Positions 1-6,458 of a DNA stretch of 11,139 bases are shown one piece after another. The translations under genes and the position numbers were made by a program. Under the pieces are notes generated by a model. That model had not been told where the DNA came from, ran no database searches, and was given only the letters and a program-made list of their open reading frames with translations. This DNA is from Wenzhouxiangella sp. (GTDB lineage: Bacteria > Pseudomonadota > Gammaproteobacteria > Xanthomonadales > Wenzhouxiangellaceae), in contig SLJA01000040.1 of the NCBI GenBank assembly GCA_007135355.1, positions 1-11,139 of the forward strand. Direction: 5' to 3'. How positions within the stretch are numbered: position 1 is the first letter of the stretch; every line of letters starts with the position of its first letter.

Positions 1-226
1 CCAACAGGGCACGCAGCAGCTCCAGCGGTTCGAGCTGGGTGTTCAGGCCGGCGACCGCGTTCAGGAATTCCGGCTGATCCGGCTCACCCCAGGGTGGGGT
101 CCAATAGGCCGGAGAGACGGCAATCAGGCGGGTGTGCGGCAGAGCCTGAAGGGCAAGCAGGGCCTGCCGCAGGGTCTGCCTGGGGCGACCCAGGTTGGCG
201 CCCAGGCCGACCCAGGCCAGGCTCAC
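1..226 (-). CDS. folK: FolK, 6-hydroxymethyl-7,8-dihydropterin pyrophosphokinase (partial, N-terminal part)
   Basis: FolK transfers pyrophosphate from ATP to 6-hydroxymethyl-dihydropterin in cytoplasmic folate synthesis. Only the first 75 codons are in the window; the catalytic and ATP-binding C-terminal half lies beyond the left edge. The visible protein starts VSLAWVGLGANLG (family form: YIGLGSNLG). It continues with SPAYWTPPWG, matching the family SxxYxTxPxG pterin-site segment, and then QPEFLNAVAGL, matching the QPxFLNAV block. I chose the GTG start because it overlaps the pcnB stop codon as GTGA (223-226). There is no close Shine-Dalgarno, which suggests translation coupled to pcnB. The pcnB-folK order is common in Gammaproteobacteria. 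Reading this stretch as a non-coding tail of pcnB is unlikely, because the frame stays open and keeps family motifs to the edge. Confidence 0.9.
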   Translation of the reverse strand, partial: MSLAWVGLGANLGRPRQTLRQALLALQALPHTRLIAVSPAYWTPPWGEPDQPEFLNAVAGLNTQLEPLELLRALL

Positions 227-1545
227 TGGGCGCTCGGCGCCTTGCGTTTGCGTGGCCGACGACGGCGCTTTTTGCCGCTACCACCGCCCGGGGCCGATTG
301 GATCATGCTGATCCGCTCTTCATGCGCCACATCCTGGATATCCGTCCACCATTGCGCCAATTCCGCCAGTTCGGGCTCTTCGTCCACGCGCAGCAGGAGG
401 AAGTCGTAGGCCGCGCGAAAACGCCGCTCGTTGATCAGCCGCATGGCGCGCTTGCCGCGACGTTTTTCGAAACGCGGCTGCATGCACCAGATTTCCTTGG
501 CAATGGTGGAGAAGCGTCGATGCAAAGCCACTTTTCGGGCCTGGGCGACGATGGCCTCTTCGCCGGCCGCGGCCAGCGCCTCGACCGGCGCTTCGCCGGC
601 CTCGACCAGTTCATCGGCCCGCGCTTTGACTCGTTGCCACAAAAAGGCCGCGAACAGAAAGCCCGGGGTGACCGGCAAACCTTCGGCAATGCGTTGGTCG
701 GTGTTTTTCAGTGCGTTCTCGACCAGCTTGGGCGGTTGCGCCGGATCGACAAACAAGGCCGGAAACAGCTCTGGCCACAGCGCCTGGCGCACCAGGGCCT
801 GGTAGGTGGGCCAGGCATGGCCGCCGAGAAACAACTTGAGAATTTCGTCGAACAGGCGCGCCGGCGGAATGCCGTCCAGCAAGGGGGCCATGGACACGAT
901 GGGCCCGGCCGTTTGCGGCTCAATGCCCAGGTCCAGTTTGACCATGAAGCGCACCGCGCGCAGCAGGCGCACCGGATCTTCCCGATAGCGCGAAACCGGG
1001 TCGCCGATCAGGCGCAGCCGGCGCTGGCGCACATCCGTATAGCCATCAACATGGTCGCGCAGGGTCTCGGTGGCCGGATCATACATCAGCGCATTGATGG
1101 TGAAATCGCGCCGCCGCGCATCCTCGGCCTCGCTACCAAACACGTTGTCGCGGGTGACTCGTCCGCCATCTTCAATGACCCGATCGGCATCATCGGCATC
1201 GCCTTCGCCGGTGCCGCGGAAGGTGGCCACCTCGATGATTTCGCGCCCGAAGCGAACATGCGCCAGGCGAAAGCGTCGACCAATCAGGCGCGCATTGCGA
1301 AACAGTTCGCGGATTTCCTCCGGCGTCGCGCTGGTGGCCACGTCGAAATCCTTGGGCTGGGTCGCGAGCAGGAGATCTCGAATGCAACCGCCGACCAGGT
1401 AGGCATCAAAGCCGGCTTGCTGCAGGCGCTCAATGACCTTCAGCGCGTTGGCGCTGATCTGGCGGCGTTGGATGCCGTGCTCTGCACGCGGCACAATGAC
1501 TGGATCGGCGGGGGTCGCGGATCGCGGGACGCTGCTGGAGTTCAA
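223..1545 (-). CDS. pcnB: PcnB, poly(A) polymerase I
   Basis: PcnB adds 3' poly(A) tails to RNA, marking it for decay by exonucleases. The 440-residue protein has the class II nucleotidyltransferase head: LVGGCIRDLLL (about 50-60), then KDFD (65-68), whose D66 and D68 are the likely metal-binding pair. RNARLIGRRFRLAHVRFG (83-100), RRDFTINALMYD (145-156) and GDPVSRYREDPVRLLRAVRF (181-200) follow. The HGI and the LIGRRFRLAHV segment point to PcnB rather than a CCA-adding enzyme. The C-terminus is a basic tail (KKRRRRPRKRK), as in E. coli PcnB, probably for RNA contact. No ATG lies in frame between the upstream stop (TAA near 1612) and the conserved region. The options are TTG at 1545 (used here), GTG at 1494, or an ATT just before that GTG. 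None has a good Shine-Dalgarno. The function is secure; the start is not. Confidence 0.93.
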   Translation of the reverse strand: MNSSSVPRSATPADPVIVPRAEHGIQRRQISANALKVIERLQQAGFDAYLVGGCIRDLLLATQPKDFDVATSATPEEIRELFRNARLIGRRFRLAHVRFGREIIEVATFRGTGEGDADDADRVIEDGGRVTRDNVFGSEAEDARRRDFTINALMYDPATETLRDHVDGYTDVRQRRLRLIGDPVSRYREDPVRLLRAVRFMVKLDLGIEPQTAGPIVSMAPLLDGIPPARLFDEILKLFLGGHAWPTYQALVRQALWPELFPALFVDPAQPPKLVENALKNTDQRIAEGLPVTPGFLFAAFLWQRVKARADELVEAGEAPVEALAAAGEEAIVAQARKVALHRRFSTIAKEIWCMQPRFEKRRGKRAMRLINERRFRAAYDFLLLRVDEEPELAELAQWWTDIQDVAHEERISMIQSAPGGGSGKKRRRRPRKRKAPSAQ

Positions 1546-1587
1546 GAGATTTTCGAGCTCAAGGTGAGGACGATGTCCAGGCTGATT

Positions 1588-1617
1588 TGCTAAACTTTTA
1601 ACCTTGAGATTTTAGCA
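1588..1617. promoter_or_regulatory. Inverted repeat and possible extended -10 between pcnB and fdxA
   Basis: In the divergent region, TGCTAAA (1588-1594) and TTTAGCA (1611-1617) form a perfect 7-base inverted repeat with a 16-base spacer. On the minus strand the distal arm reads TGCTAAAAT (1609-1617), which fits an extended -10 (TGnTAnnnT). That would start pcnB transcription near 1602, about 57 bases before the TTG. No good -35 sits at normal spacing; TTGACT on the minus strand is only 11 bases upstream of the -10. If real, the repeat could be an operator covering the promoter. This is a sequence reading only. Confidence 0.3.
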
Positions 1618-1680
1618 TCTTCCCGAGTCAACCAAGACAGCGGGCCAATACTGACCTCTGCCAACAGATCATTCTCCACC

Positions 1681-2004
1681 ATGACATTCGTCGTTACCGA
1701 AAACTGCATCAAGTGCAAATACACCGACTGCGTCGAGGTGTGCCCCGTCGACTGCTTCCATGAGGGGCCGAATTTCCTCGTCATCGACCCGGAAGAATGC
1801 ATTGATTGCACGCTGTGCGAGCCGGAATGCCCGGTCGAGGCGATTTATCCCGAAGACGACCTGCCCGCCGACCAGCAGGACTTCCTTGAGCTGAACGCCG
1901 AGCTGTCGCGCGAGTGGCCGGTGATCACCGAAATGAAGCCGGCGCCGGCCGACGCCAAGCGGTGGGAGGATGTGCCGGACAAGCGCAAGCTGCTGGAGCG
2001 CTAA
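1681..2004 (+). CDS. fdxA: FdxA, seven-iron [3Fe-4S][4Fe-4S] ferredoxin
   Basis: This small cytoplasmic electron carrier of 107 residues closely follows Azotobacter vinelandii ferredoxin I in length and sequence (for example MTFVVTENCIKCKYTDCVEV). The cysteine pattern is diagnostic. By analogy with FdI, C9, C17 and C50 bind the 3Fe cluster and C21, C40, C43 and C46 bind the 4Fe cluster. C12 and C25 correspond to the free cysteines of FdI. The C-terminal half, from about residue 58, is the usual long FdI extension ending LLER. The gene is monocistronic: it diverges from pcnB and converges on bamC 26 bases downstream. No clear Shine-Dalgarno precedes the ATG, yet the start matches the family N-terminus exactly. 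FdI-type proteins are tied to redox sensing and oxidative stress in some species. The partner here is unknown. Confidence 0.96.
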   Translation: MTFVVTENCIKCKYTDCVEVCPVDCFHEGPNFLVIDPEECIDCTLCEPECPVEAIYPEDDLPADQQDFLELNAELSREWPVITEMKPAPADAKRWEDVPDKRKLLER

Positions 2005-2030
2005 CCGGGCAGCAATCGATCCATTTCAGC

Positions 2031-2651
2031 TCAGCCCAGGCGATCTCGCAACACGGCTAGAACATGCTCAGCCTGGTCCATTTCGACCAGGTCGCCAGCG
2101 CTGTTGAAAAGCAGCACCCGGGTCGAGCGGTCGTTGACCGCCTCGATCTCGGCGACGAAATCGCCGCTGTGGTCAATCCGTTCCGTGCCGCGCCAGAAAG
2201 CCAGTCGCGCCAAACCACTTCGGTCAATAATGGTCGGGTCATCGTTGAAGCGGAACAGGTACTGGTTGCGTTCCTGGCGTACCTCGCGCACCTGCATGCC
2301 GGCGCGATTGAGGCTGAAGCCCAGGCGCCGCCACACGCTTTCTGCTTCGTCTTGCACCTCGAGAAACAGCCCGCGCGGGCCGAAACGAATATGCGAGCGT
2401 GACCGCTCGGCCTCGGCGCTGGGCAAGACACGGGGCGGGCGCGCTTCATGCTGGCCGGCCATTTCCGGCAGAAACACCCCCCGCACCTCAAAGGTCGGGC
2501 GGATTCGGGGCTCGTCCAGACCGGCCGGGACCCGGATCGGGTCGACCTCTTCACTTTGCAGATAAACCGGCTGGCGGTCACGACCGGCACAGGCCGACAG
2601 CAACAGCACGGCAAGGGCGCACATAAGGACGATTTGTAGGCGTTGAGACAA
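2031..2651 (-). CDS. bamC: BamC-like outer-membrane assembly lipoprotein, short single-domain form
   Basis: BamC is an accessory lipoprotein of the BamABCDE complex that folds outer-membrane proteins. I start at TTG 2651 because AGGAG (2661-2665) lies 9 bases upstream and the result is a typical lipoprotein signal: SQR, a hydrophobic stretch, then LLSAC with C21 to be lipidated. The +2 residue is Ala, so no inner-membrane retention signal. An upstream ATG at 2678 lacks a Shine-Dalgarno and would add nine residues before the signal. After the signal comes VYLQSEEVDPIRVPAGLDEP, the conserved unstructured BamC segment that contacts BamD. One helix-grip-like domain follows (about residue 80 to the end). 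At 206 residues it is far shorter than the E. coli protein (about 344), which has two such domains. Its place directly after dapA, as in E. coli, supports the call. Confidence 0.8.
   Translation of the reverse strand: MSQRLQIVLMCALAVLLLSACAGRDRQPVYLQSEEVDPIRVPAGLDEPRIRPTFEVRGVFLPEMAGQHEARPPRVLPSAEAERSRSHIRFGPRGLFLEVQDEAESVWRRLGFSLNRAGMQVREVRQERNQYLFRFNDDPTIIDRSGLARLAFWRGTERIDHSGDFVAEIEAVNDRSTRVLLFNSAGDLVEMDQAEHVLAVLRDRLG
2072..2091. other. Perfect hairpin near the 3' end of bamC
   Basis: CCTGGTC (2072-2078) and GACCAGG (2085-2091) form a perfect 7-base stem with a 6-base loop, CATTTC. It sits inside the last codons of bamC, about 70 bases past the stop of the convergent fdxA. There is no T-run on either strand, so an intrinsic terminator is doubtful. 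It could stabilise the 3' end of the fdxA transcript or be a coincidence of coding sequence. Confidence 0.3.
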
Positions 2652-2705
2652 GCTTGAACACTCCTGGAGCATGGTCATTCGATTAACAGGCTGTGATCTC
2701 TCGGA

Positions 2706-3611
2706 TCAACAGGACGCCGTGGTGCGCGCGGTCTGATCCTCGGGCAGTATCGAGGCAAGCGTTTCTGTCAGCGCGTCGGCTTGCGGCCGGAAACGCGGAT
2801 CGAGATTAACCAACGGCAGGCGCAGCCCGTCCGCGATTCGGCCCATGCGGAACAATAACCATTTTACCGGGACCGGGTTGGCTTCGATGGTCAGAAAGGC
2901 AAACAGCTCTTGCATGCGAGCGTTGATCGCCCGGGCTTCCTGGGCGTGCCCTTGCAGCGCCAGCGCCGCCATGTGGCTAAAAACCTCGGGCACGACGTTT
3001 GCCGCCACCGACACCACCCCTTTGGCGCCGGCCAGCATGCTTTCGCAGCAGCTGTAGTCATCGCCGCTGAGCACGTCAAGCCCGCCGGCAACCAGCTTGA
3101 GCACGCGCTCCGGATCGCCGACGGCCTCTTTGATCGCGACGATCCGCGGATGGCGGGCCAGAGCCAGGCTGGTTTCCGGCAGTAAATCCACGGCCGTGCG
3201 CGACGGCACGTTGTACAGAATCAACGGCAGCTCGGCGGCGTCGGCGACAGCCAGGTAGTGGGCCAGCAAGCCTCGCTGCGAGGGTCGGTTGTAGGCCGGC
3301 GTGACCACCAGGGCGGCATCCGCGCCCAGCCGGGCCGCCAGCGCCGTTCGCGCCAGGGTCTGGGCAGTGGACGGAAAACCCGTCCCGGCGATGATCTTGA
3401 CGACCCCGCCCAGCTCGTCGACGGCCACGTTCAGCAGTCGGACAAACTCCGCCTCGGTCAGACTGCCCGATTCTCCGGTGGTACCGGCAACGACCACGCC
3501 GCTTGTGCCGGCCGATCGATGCCAGGCCAGCAGCGATCGCCAGCGCGCCTCATCGATCGCGCCATCTTCGGTCATTGGCGTGACCAGAGCGACCAGCGAT
3601 CCCTGAAACAT
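2706..3611 (-). CDS. dapA: DapA, 4-hydroxy-tetrahydrodipicolinate synthase
   Basis: DapA condenses pyruvate with aspartate semialdehyde, the first committed step to diaminopimelate and lysine. The 301-residue protein starts MFQGSLVALVTPM like the E. coli enzyme, with GGAGG (3616-3620) just upstream. A longer reading from TTG 3650 has no family support. Active-site residues fall at E. coli positions: T44-T45 in AGTTGES, Y107, Y133 in YNVPSRT, R138, and the Schiff-base lysine K161 in IKEA. The residues of the allosteric lysine site differ from E. coli: position 53 is Glu (His), 56 is Phe (His), 80 is Pro (Asn) and 84 is Gln (Glu). I infer weak or absent lysine feedback. The gene heads a dapA-bamC pair. 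Other members of the NAL aldolase family are possible, but the full active-site match and the bamC neighbour favour DapA. Confidence 0.95.
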   Translation of the reverse strand: MFQGSLVALVTPMTEDGAIDEARWRSLLAWHRSAGTSGVVVAGTTGESGSLTEAEFVRLLNVAVDELGGVVKIIAGTGFPSTAQTLARTALAARLGADAALVVTPAYNRPSQRGLLAHYLAVADAAELPLILYNVPSRTAVDLLPETSLALARHPRIVAIKEAVGDPERVLKLVAGGLDVLSGDDYSCCESMLAGAKGVVSVAANVVPEVFSHMAALALQGHAQEARAINARMQELFAFLTIEANPVPVKWLLFRMGRIADGLRLPLVNLDPRFRPQADALTETLASILPEDQTARTTASC

Positions 3612-3626
3612 CCATCCTCCGTTATC

Positions 3627-3668
3627 GGTCCACGATTCCAAAATCCACAATTGGCGAGGTTGTGGACC
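3627..3668 (-). promoter_or_regulatory. dapA leader with two mutually exclusive hairpins
   Basis: On the dapA mRNA strand, a segment reading GGTCCACAA (3660-3668) can pair with TTGTGGA (3644-3650; 7 base pairs, 9-base loop). It can instead pair with GTGGACC (3627-3633; 7 base pairs plus possible wobble extension). The two partners compete for the same arm. The second lies 6 bases before the GGAGG of dapA, so switching could affect ribosome access. It does not resemble the lysine riboswitch, which is much longer. It may equally be a protein-binding operator or chance. Confidence 0.3.
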
Positions 3669-3756
3669 ACGCGACAGGCAAACAGTTTAACCCATCCCTT
3701 TTCGACTCCCGCCTGTTAAGCTTGATGCTGGTCTCTAATAAAAGCCGCACAAGGCC

Positions 3757-4227
3757 ATGTCCAACACCTACTCCAAGCTGCAATCTCCCGCCCTACCGGC
3801 AACCGGCACTGAATCCGGCGAGCTGAGCCTGGCCGAATTACAAGGCGCTCCGGTGGTGGTGTACTTCTATCCGCGCGACAACACGCCGGGGTGCACACGT
3901 CAGGGCGAAGGCTTCCGCGATCACCACGACGCTTTTGCCGAGCATGATTGCCGGATCGTGGGGGTTTCCCGCGACAGTCTCGCCAGTCACGAAAAATTTG
4001 CCGCCAAGTACCAGTTCCCCTTCCCGCTGATCGCCGACCCGGACGAGACCCTGTGCCGGCAGTTCGACGTGATCAAGGAGAAAAACATGTATGGCAAGAA
4101 GGTGATGGGCGTGGAGCGCAGTACCTTTCTGTACGACGCCAAGGGCGAGCTGGTGCGCGAATGGCGCAAGGTCAAAGTGCCGGGCCACGTCGAGGAAGTA
4201 CTCGAAGCGGTCCAGCAGCTGGCCTGA
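3757..4227 (+). CDS. bcp: Bcp/PrxQ-type thiol peroxidase lacking the usual resolving cysteines
   Basis: Bcp reduces hydrogen peroxide and organic hydroperoxides, using thioredoxin or a similar thiol donor, in the cytoplasm. The 156-residue protein has the peroxiredoxin active site YPRDNTPGCT, with peroxidatic C46, P39 and T43; the motif SRDS follows at 71-74. The second half (VIKEKNMYGKKVMGVERSTF) is very close to Xanthomonas PrxQ as I recall it. The resolving cysteine five residues after the peroxidatic one in E. coli Bcp is Glu51 here. The alternative one in the later helix of Xanthomonas PrxQ is Ala82 (FAAK instead of FCAK). C65 and C100 are the only other cysteines. AAGG lies about 6 bases before the ATG. 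The gene diverges from dapA and is followed after 54 bases by phoH. In E. coli, gcvR sits between dapA and bcp; it is absent here. Confidence 0.93.
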   Translation: MSNTYSKLQSPALPATGTESGELSLAELQGAPVVVYFYPRDNTPGCTRQGEGFRDHHDAFAEHDCRIVGVSRDSLASHEKFAAKYQFPFPLIADPDETLCRQFDVIKEKNMYGKKVMGVERSTFLYDAKGELVREWRKVKVPGHVEEVLEAVQQLA

Positions 4228-4281
4228 CGATCCTGGGCCGGCATCGACCTGATCCCCCTTGCATGAGGAGAACTCCGCTCA

Positions 4282-5673
4282 ATGACTGAACGGCGGCGGC
4301 TGTACCTGTTGGACACCAACGTGCTGATGCACGATCCGACGTCTCTGTTCCGATTTGCTGAACATGACATTTTCCTGCCCATGATCGTGCTCGAGGAACT
4401 CGACCGATCGAAGAAGGGTTTGACCGAGGTCGCTCGCAACGTGCGCCAGGCCAGTCGCTTCATCGGCCAACTGATGGGCGAGGACGCTGATCTCGAGCAA
4501 GGCCTGGCGTTGACCGAACCCGAGGGACTGAACCTCCAGGTGGGCAGTGGTCGCCTGTATTTCCAGACCGCCCCGCTCGACAACGGCGACCCCTTGCTTG
4601 GTGATTCTTCGGTCGCCGACAACAAGATCTTGCTGGCCGCCCTGAGCCTGACCCGGCGCCACCCGGAGCGCGATGTCATTCTGGTATCGAAAGACATCAA
4701 TTTGCGCATCAAGGCCGCCATACACGGACTCAAGGCCGAGGACTACCACAATGACCGCGCTCTGGATGATCTGAGCCTGCTCTATACCGGGATCAAAAAC
4801 CTCACCACCAGCTTCTGGGATTTGCACGAGCCCGAGCATTCCTGGACTGAAGACAGTCGAACCTTTTACCGCATCGCGCGCGCCGAAGATGATGATTGGT
4901 ATCCCAATCAATGCCTGCAGCTGGCCGGCGAGAATGGACTGGAGGCATTGGTCCGGCGAGTCGAACCGGCCCAGGTGGTGCTCGAAGTTGCGCGCGATTT
5001 CCGACGCAGCCAGCATGATGTCTGGGGTATCCAGGCGCGCAATCCGGAGCAGAATTTCGCCCTCAACTTGCTGATGGACCCGCAGATCGATTTCGTCACC
5101 CTGTTGGGCACGGCCGGCACCGGCAAAACCCTGCTGGCCCTGGCCGCGGGTCTGGCCCAAACCCTGGACGACAAGATTTACCGCGAGATCATCATGACCC
5201 GCGCCACCGTGTCGGTGGGTGAGGAGATTGGCTATCTGCCCGGCACCGAAGAGGAAAAGATGACGCCCTGGATGGGCGCGTTGACGGATAACCTCGAGGT
5301 CCTGACCGAATCCGACGGCCACGGCGGCGAATGGGGACGGGCTGCAACCAACGATTTACTGGCGTCTCGGATCAAGATTCGCTCTTTGAACTTCATGCGC
5401 GGGCGAACTTTTCTCAATCGCTATTTGATTATCGACGAAGCGCAGAATCTGACCCCGAAGCAAATGAAAACCCTGGTCACCCGTGCCGGCCCCGGCACCA
5501 AGATTGTCTGCCTGGGCAATGTCGAACAAATCGATACGCCTTATCTCACCGAAACCACTTCGGGCCTGACCTTTGCCGTCGACCGCTTCAAGTACTGGCC
5601 GCATGCCGGGCATGTGACATTGAAGCGCGGCGAACGCTCGCGGCTGGCCGATTTCGCCTCGGAGGCGCTGTAA
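4282..5673 (+). CDS. PIN-PhoH fusion protein (PhoH2/YlaK-type RNase-ATPase)
   Basis: The 463-residue protein joins an N-terminal PIN nuclease domain (about 5-150) to a PhoH P-loop ATPase (about 250-463). PIN acidic residues are visible at D11 (LLDTNVLMHDP), E38/E39 (VLEELDRSKKG), D113 (ADNKIL) and D138 (SKDIN). The ATPase has a Walker A, GTAGTGKT (276-283), and a Walker B, YLIIDEAQN (381-389). A LGNVEQIDTPYL segment (411-422) is typical of PhoH. Characterised PhoH2 proteins act as ATP-dependent RNases/RNA helicases; in mycobacteria one is described with an antitoxin. No small antitoxin-like gene lies upstream here: the neighbour is bcp, 54 bases away, so this is more likely a stand-alone gene co-transcribed with bcp. 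An AGGAG stands 11 bases before the ATG, a rather long spacing. The domain architecture is certain, the substrate unknown. Confidence 0.93.
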   Translation: MTERRRLYLLDTNVLMHDPTSLFRFAEHDIFLPMIVLEELDRSKKGLTEVARNVRQASRFIGQLMGEDADLEQGLALTEPEGLNLQVGSGRLYFQTAPLDNGDPLLGDSSVADNKILLAALSLTRRHPERDVILVSKDINLRIKAAIHGLKAEDYHNDRALDDLSLLYTGIKNLTTSFWDLHEPEHSWTEDSRTFYRIARAEDDDWYPNQCLQLAGENGLEALVRRVEPAQVVLEVARDFRRSQHDVWGIQARNPEQNFALNLLMDPQIDFVTLLGTAGTGKTLLALAAGLAQTLDDKIYREIIMTRATVSVGEEIGYLPGTEEEKMTPWMGALTDNLEVLTESDGHGGEWGRAATNDLLASRIKIRSLNFMRGRTFLNRYLIIDEAQNLTPKQMKTLVTRAGPGTKIVCLGNVEQIDTPYLTETTSGLTFAVDRFKYWPHAGHVTLKRGERSRLADFASEAL

Positions 5674-5678
5674 GATCG

Positions 5679-6443
5679 TCAAGAACTCCGGCCGCCGGGC
5701 CGGAGTTCGAAGCGATAGTCAATCTGGCCGCGGATGCGACCCTGGCGGTCAAAACTGCGTTCGATCGCCAGCCCATACCGGTCCAGCACCAGCAGCGTGG
5801 TCGAACGGGTGCCGTAGCGTTCACCGACAATGAATGGCGGCGACAGGAACCGCTCCATCTCCAGGCCGACGCCGGTGTCGGGCAACTCCGGATCCGGCGC
5901 CGGATCGCGATCGTGCATCAAACCCAGCAGTCGCTCCGGGTCAATCCCGACAGCACTGTCGAGCAGGCCGCGCAAAGCGACCGCCGCGCGGCGCGATTTC
6001 GGCCAGGGTTCGTCGAGGCAGCCGTTGGACAGCGCGTGCACACCGGCCGATACGGGTTGCGGTTGTGTGCGCGACCCGACATACCACAGCGCGTCGCGAC
6101 TACCGAGCAACAGGTTGAACGGTGCATAGCGCCGGCGCCGGTCCGCAACCACCCGCGCCCAGGCGCCCGGATCAAGACCGCTGGCCAGATAGTCCAACGG
6201 CAGTTCTCCGCGCGACGCGGCAGCCGGGCCGGCGTTGGGATCACGGACGTTGGTCAGGGCCGCCCAGCGCCCGTCACGCGCCAGCGCCAGCCAGGTCCCT
6301 CCGGCGACTTCATCGCGGCCGGCCAGCCAACCGTCCTGCCAGGCCATGATCCGCGTGGGCCGCTCATGAAACTCGTCTCGATTGGCCACCAGCACCAGAT
6401 GCGCATCACGGCCTGGACTGAAGCGGAAAGTGAGCAGGCACAT
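5679..6443 (-). CDS. NRDE family protein (DUF833/TANGO2-like)
   Basis: The 254-residue protein begins MCLL and carries ANRDEFHERP (N21-R22-D23-E24), the signature naming this family. It continues with GGTWLALARDGRWAALTN, the second conserved block. Cys2, exposed after Met removal, would be the N-terminal nucleophile in an Ntn-hydrolase-like fold; its activity is unproven. Eukaryotic TANGO2 and a bacterial homologue have been linked to haem trafficking, but the family function is not settled. It begins 15 bases after pmbA on the same strand, without a strong Shine-Dalgarno, so it is probably the last gene of the yhdP-tldD-pmbA unit. Its last codons form a strong hairpin. The stop lies 5 bases from the end of the convergent phoH gene. 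The family call is firm; the job is not. Confidence 0.9.
   Translation of the reverse strand: MCLLTFRFSPGRDAHLVLVANRDEFHERPTRIMAWQDGWLAGRDEVAGGTWLALARDGRWAALTNVRDPNAGPAAASRGELPLDYLASGLDPGAWARVVADRRRRYAPFNLLLGSRDALWYVGSRTQPQPVSAGVHALSNGCLDEPWPKSRRAAVALRGLLDSAVGIDPERLLGLMHDRDPAPDPELPDTGVGLEMERFLSPPFIVGERYGTRSTTLLVLDRYGLAIERSFDRQGRIRGQIDYRFELRPGGRSS
5683..5708. terminator. Hairpin between convergent phoH and NRDE genes, possible bidirectional terminator
   Basis: GAACTCCGGCC (5683-5693) and GGCCGGAGTTC (5698-5708) form a perfect 11-base GC-rich stem with a 4-base GCCG loop. It starts 10 bases after the phoH stop and encodes the last residues of the NRDE protein (ELRPGGRSS). Neither strand has a proper T-run after the stem; the minus strand has only TTCTTG. 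It fits a bidirectional terminator or 3'-end stabiliser at a convergent junction. Confidence 0.5.
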
Positions 6444-6458
6444 TCGCGGCGCCGGGCT

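Noticed and set aside
94..1593. Long open frame on the plus strand (499 codons) opposite pcnB
   Set aside because: It is the exact antisense of well-recognised pcnB and folK sequence; high GC at third positions keeps the opposite frame open. The translation has no family motif and is rich in Arg, Gly and Gln.
2652..2678. N-terminal extension of BamC from ATG 2678
   Set aside because: No Shine-Dalgarno before that ATG, while AGGAG is correctly placed for TTG 2651, and the extension puts acidic residues ahead of the signal peptide.
3612..3668. Lysine riboswitch upstream of dapA
   Set aside because: The whole gap is 145 bases and shows none of the five-helix junction; lysine riboswitches are longer and more complex.
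4279..5322. 347-codon minus-strand frame opposite phoH
   Set aside because: Antisense of the clear PIN-PhoH gene; no recognisable domain.
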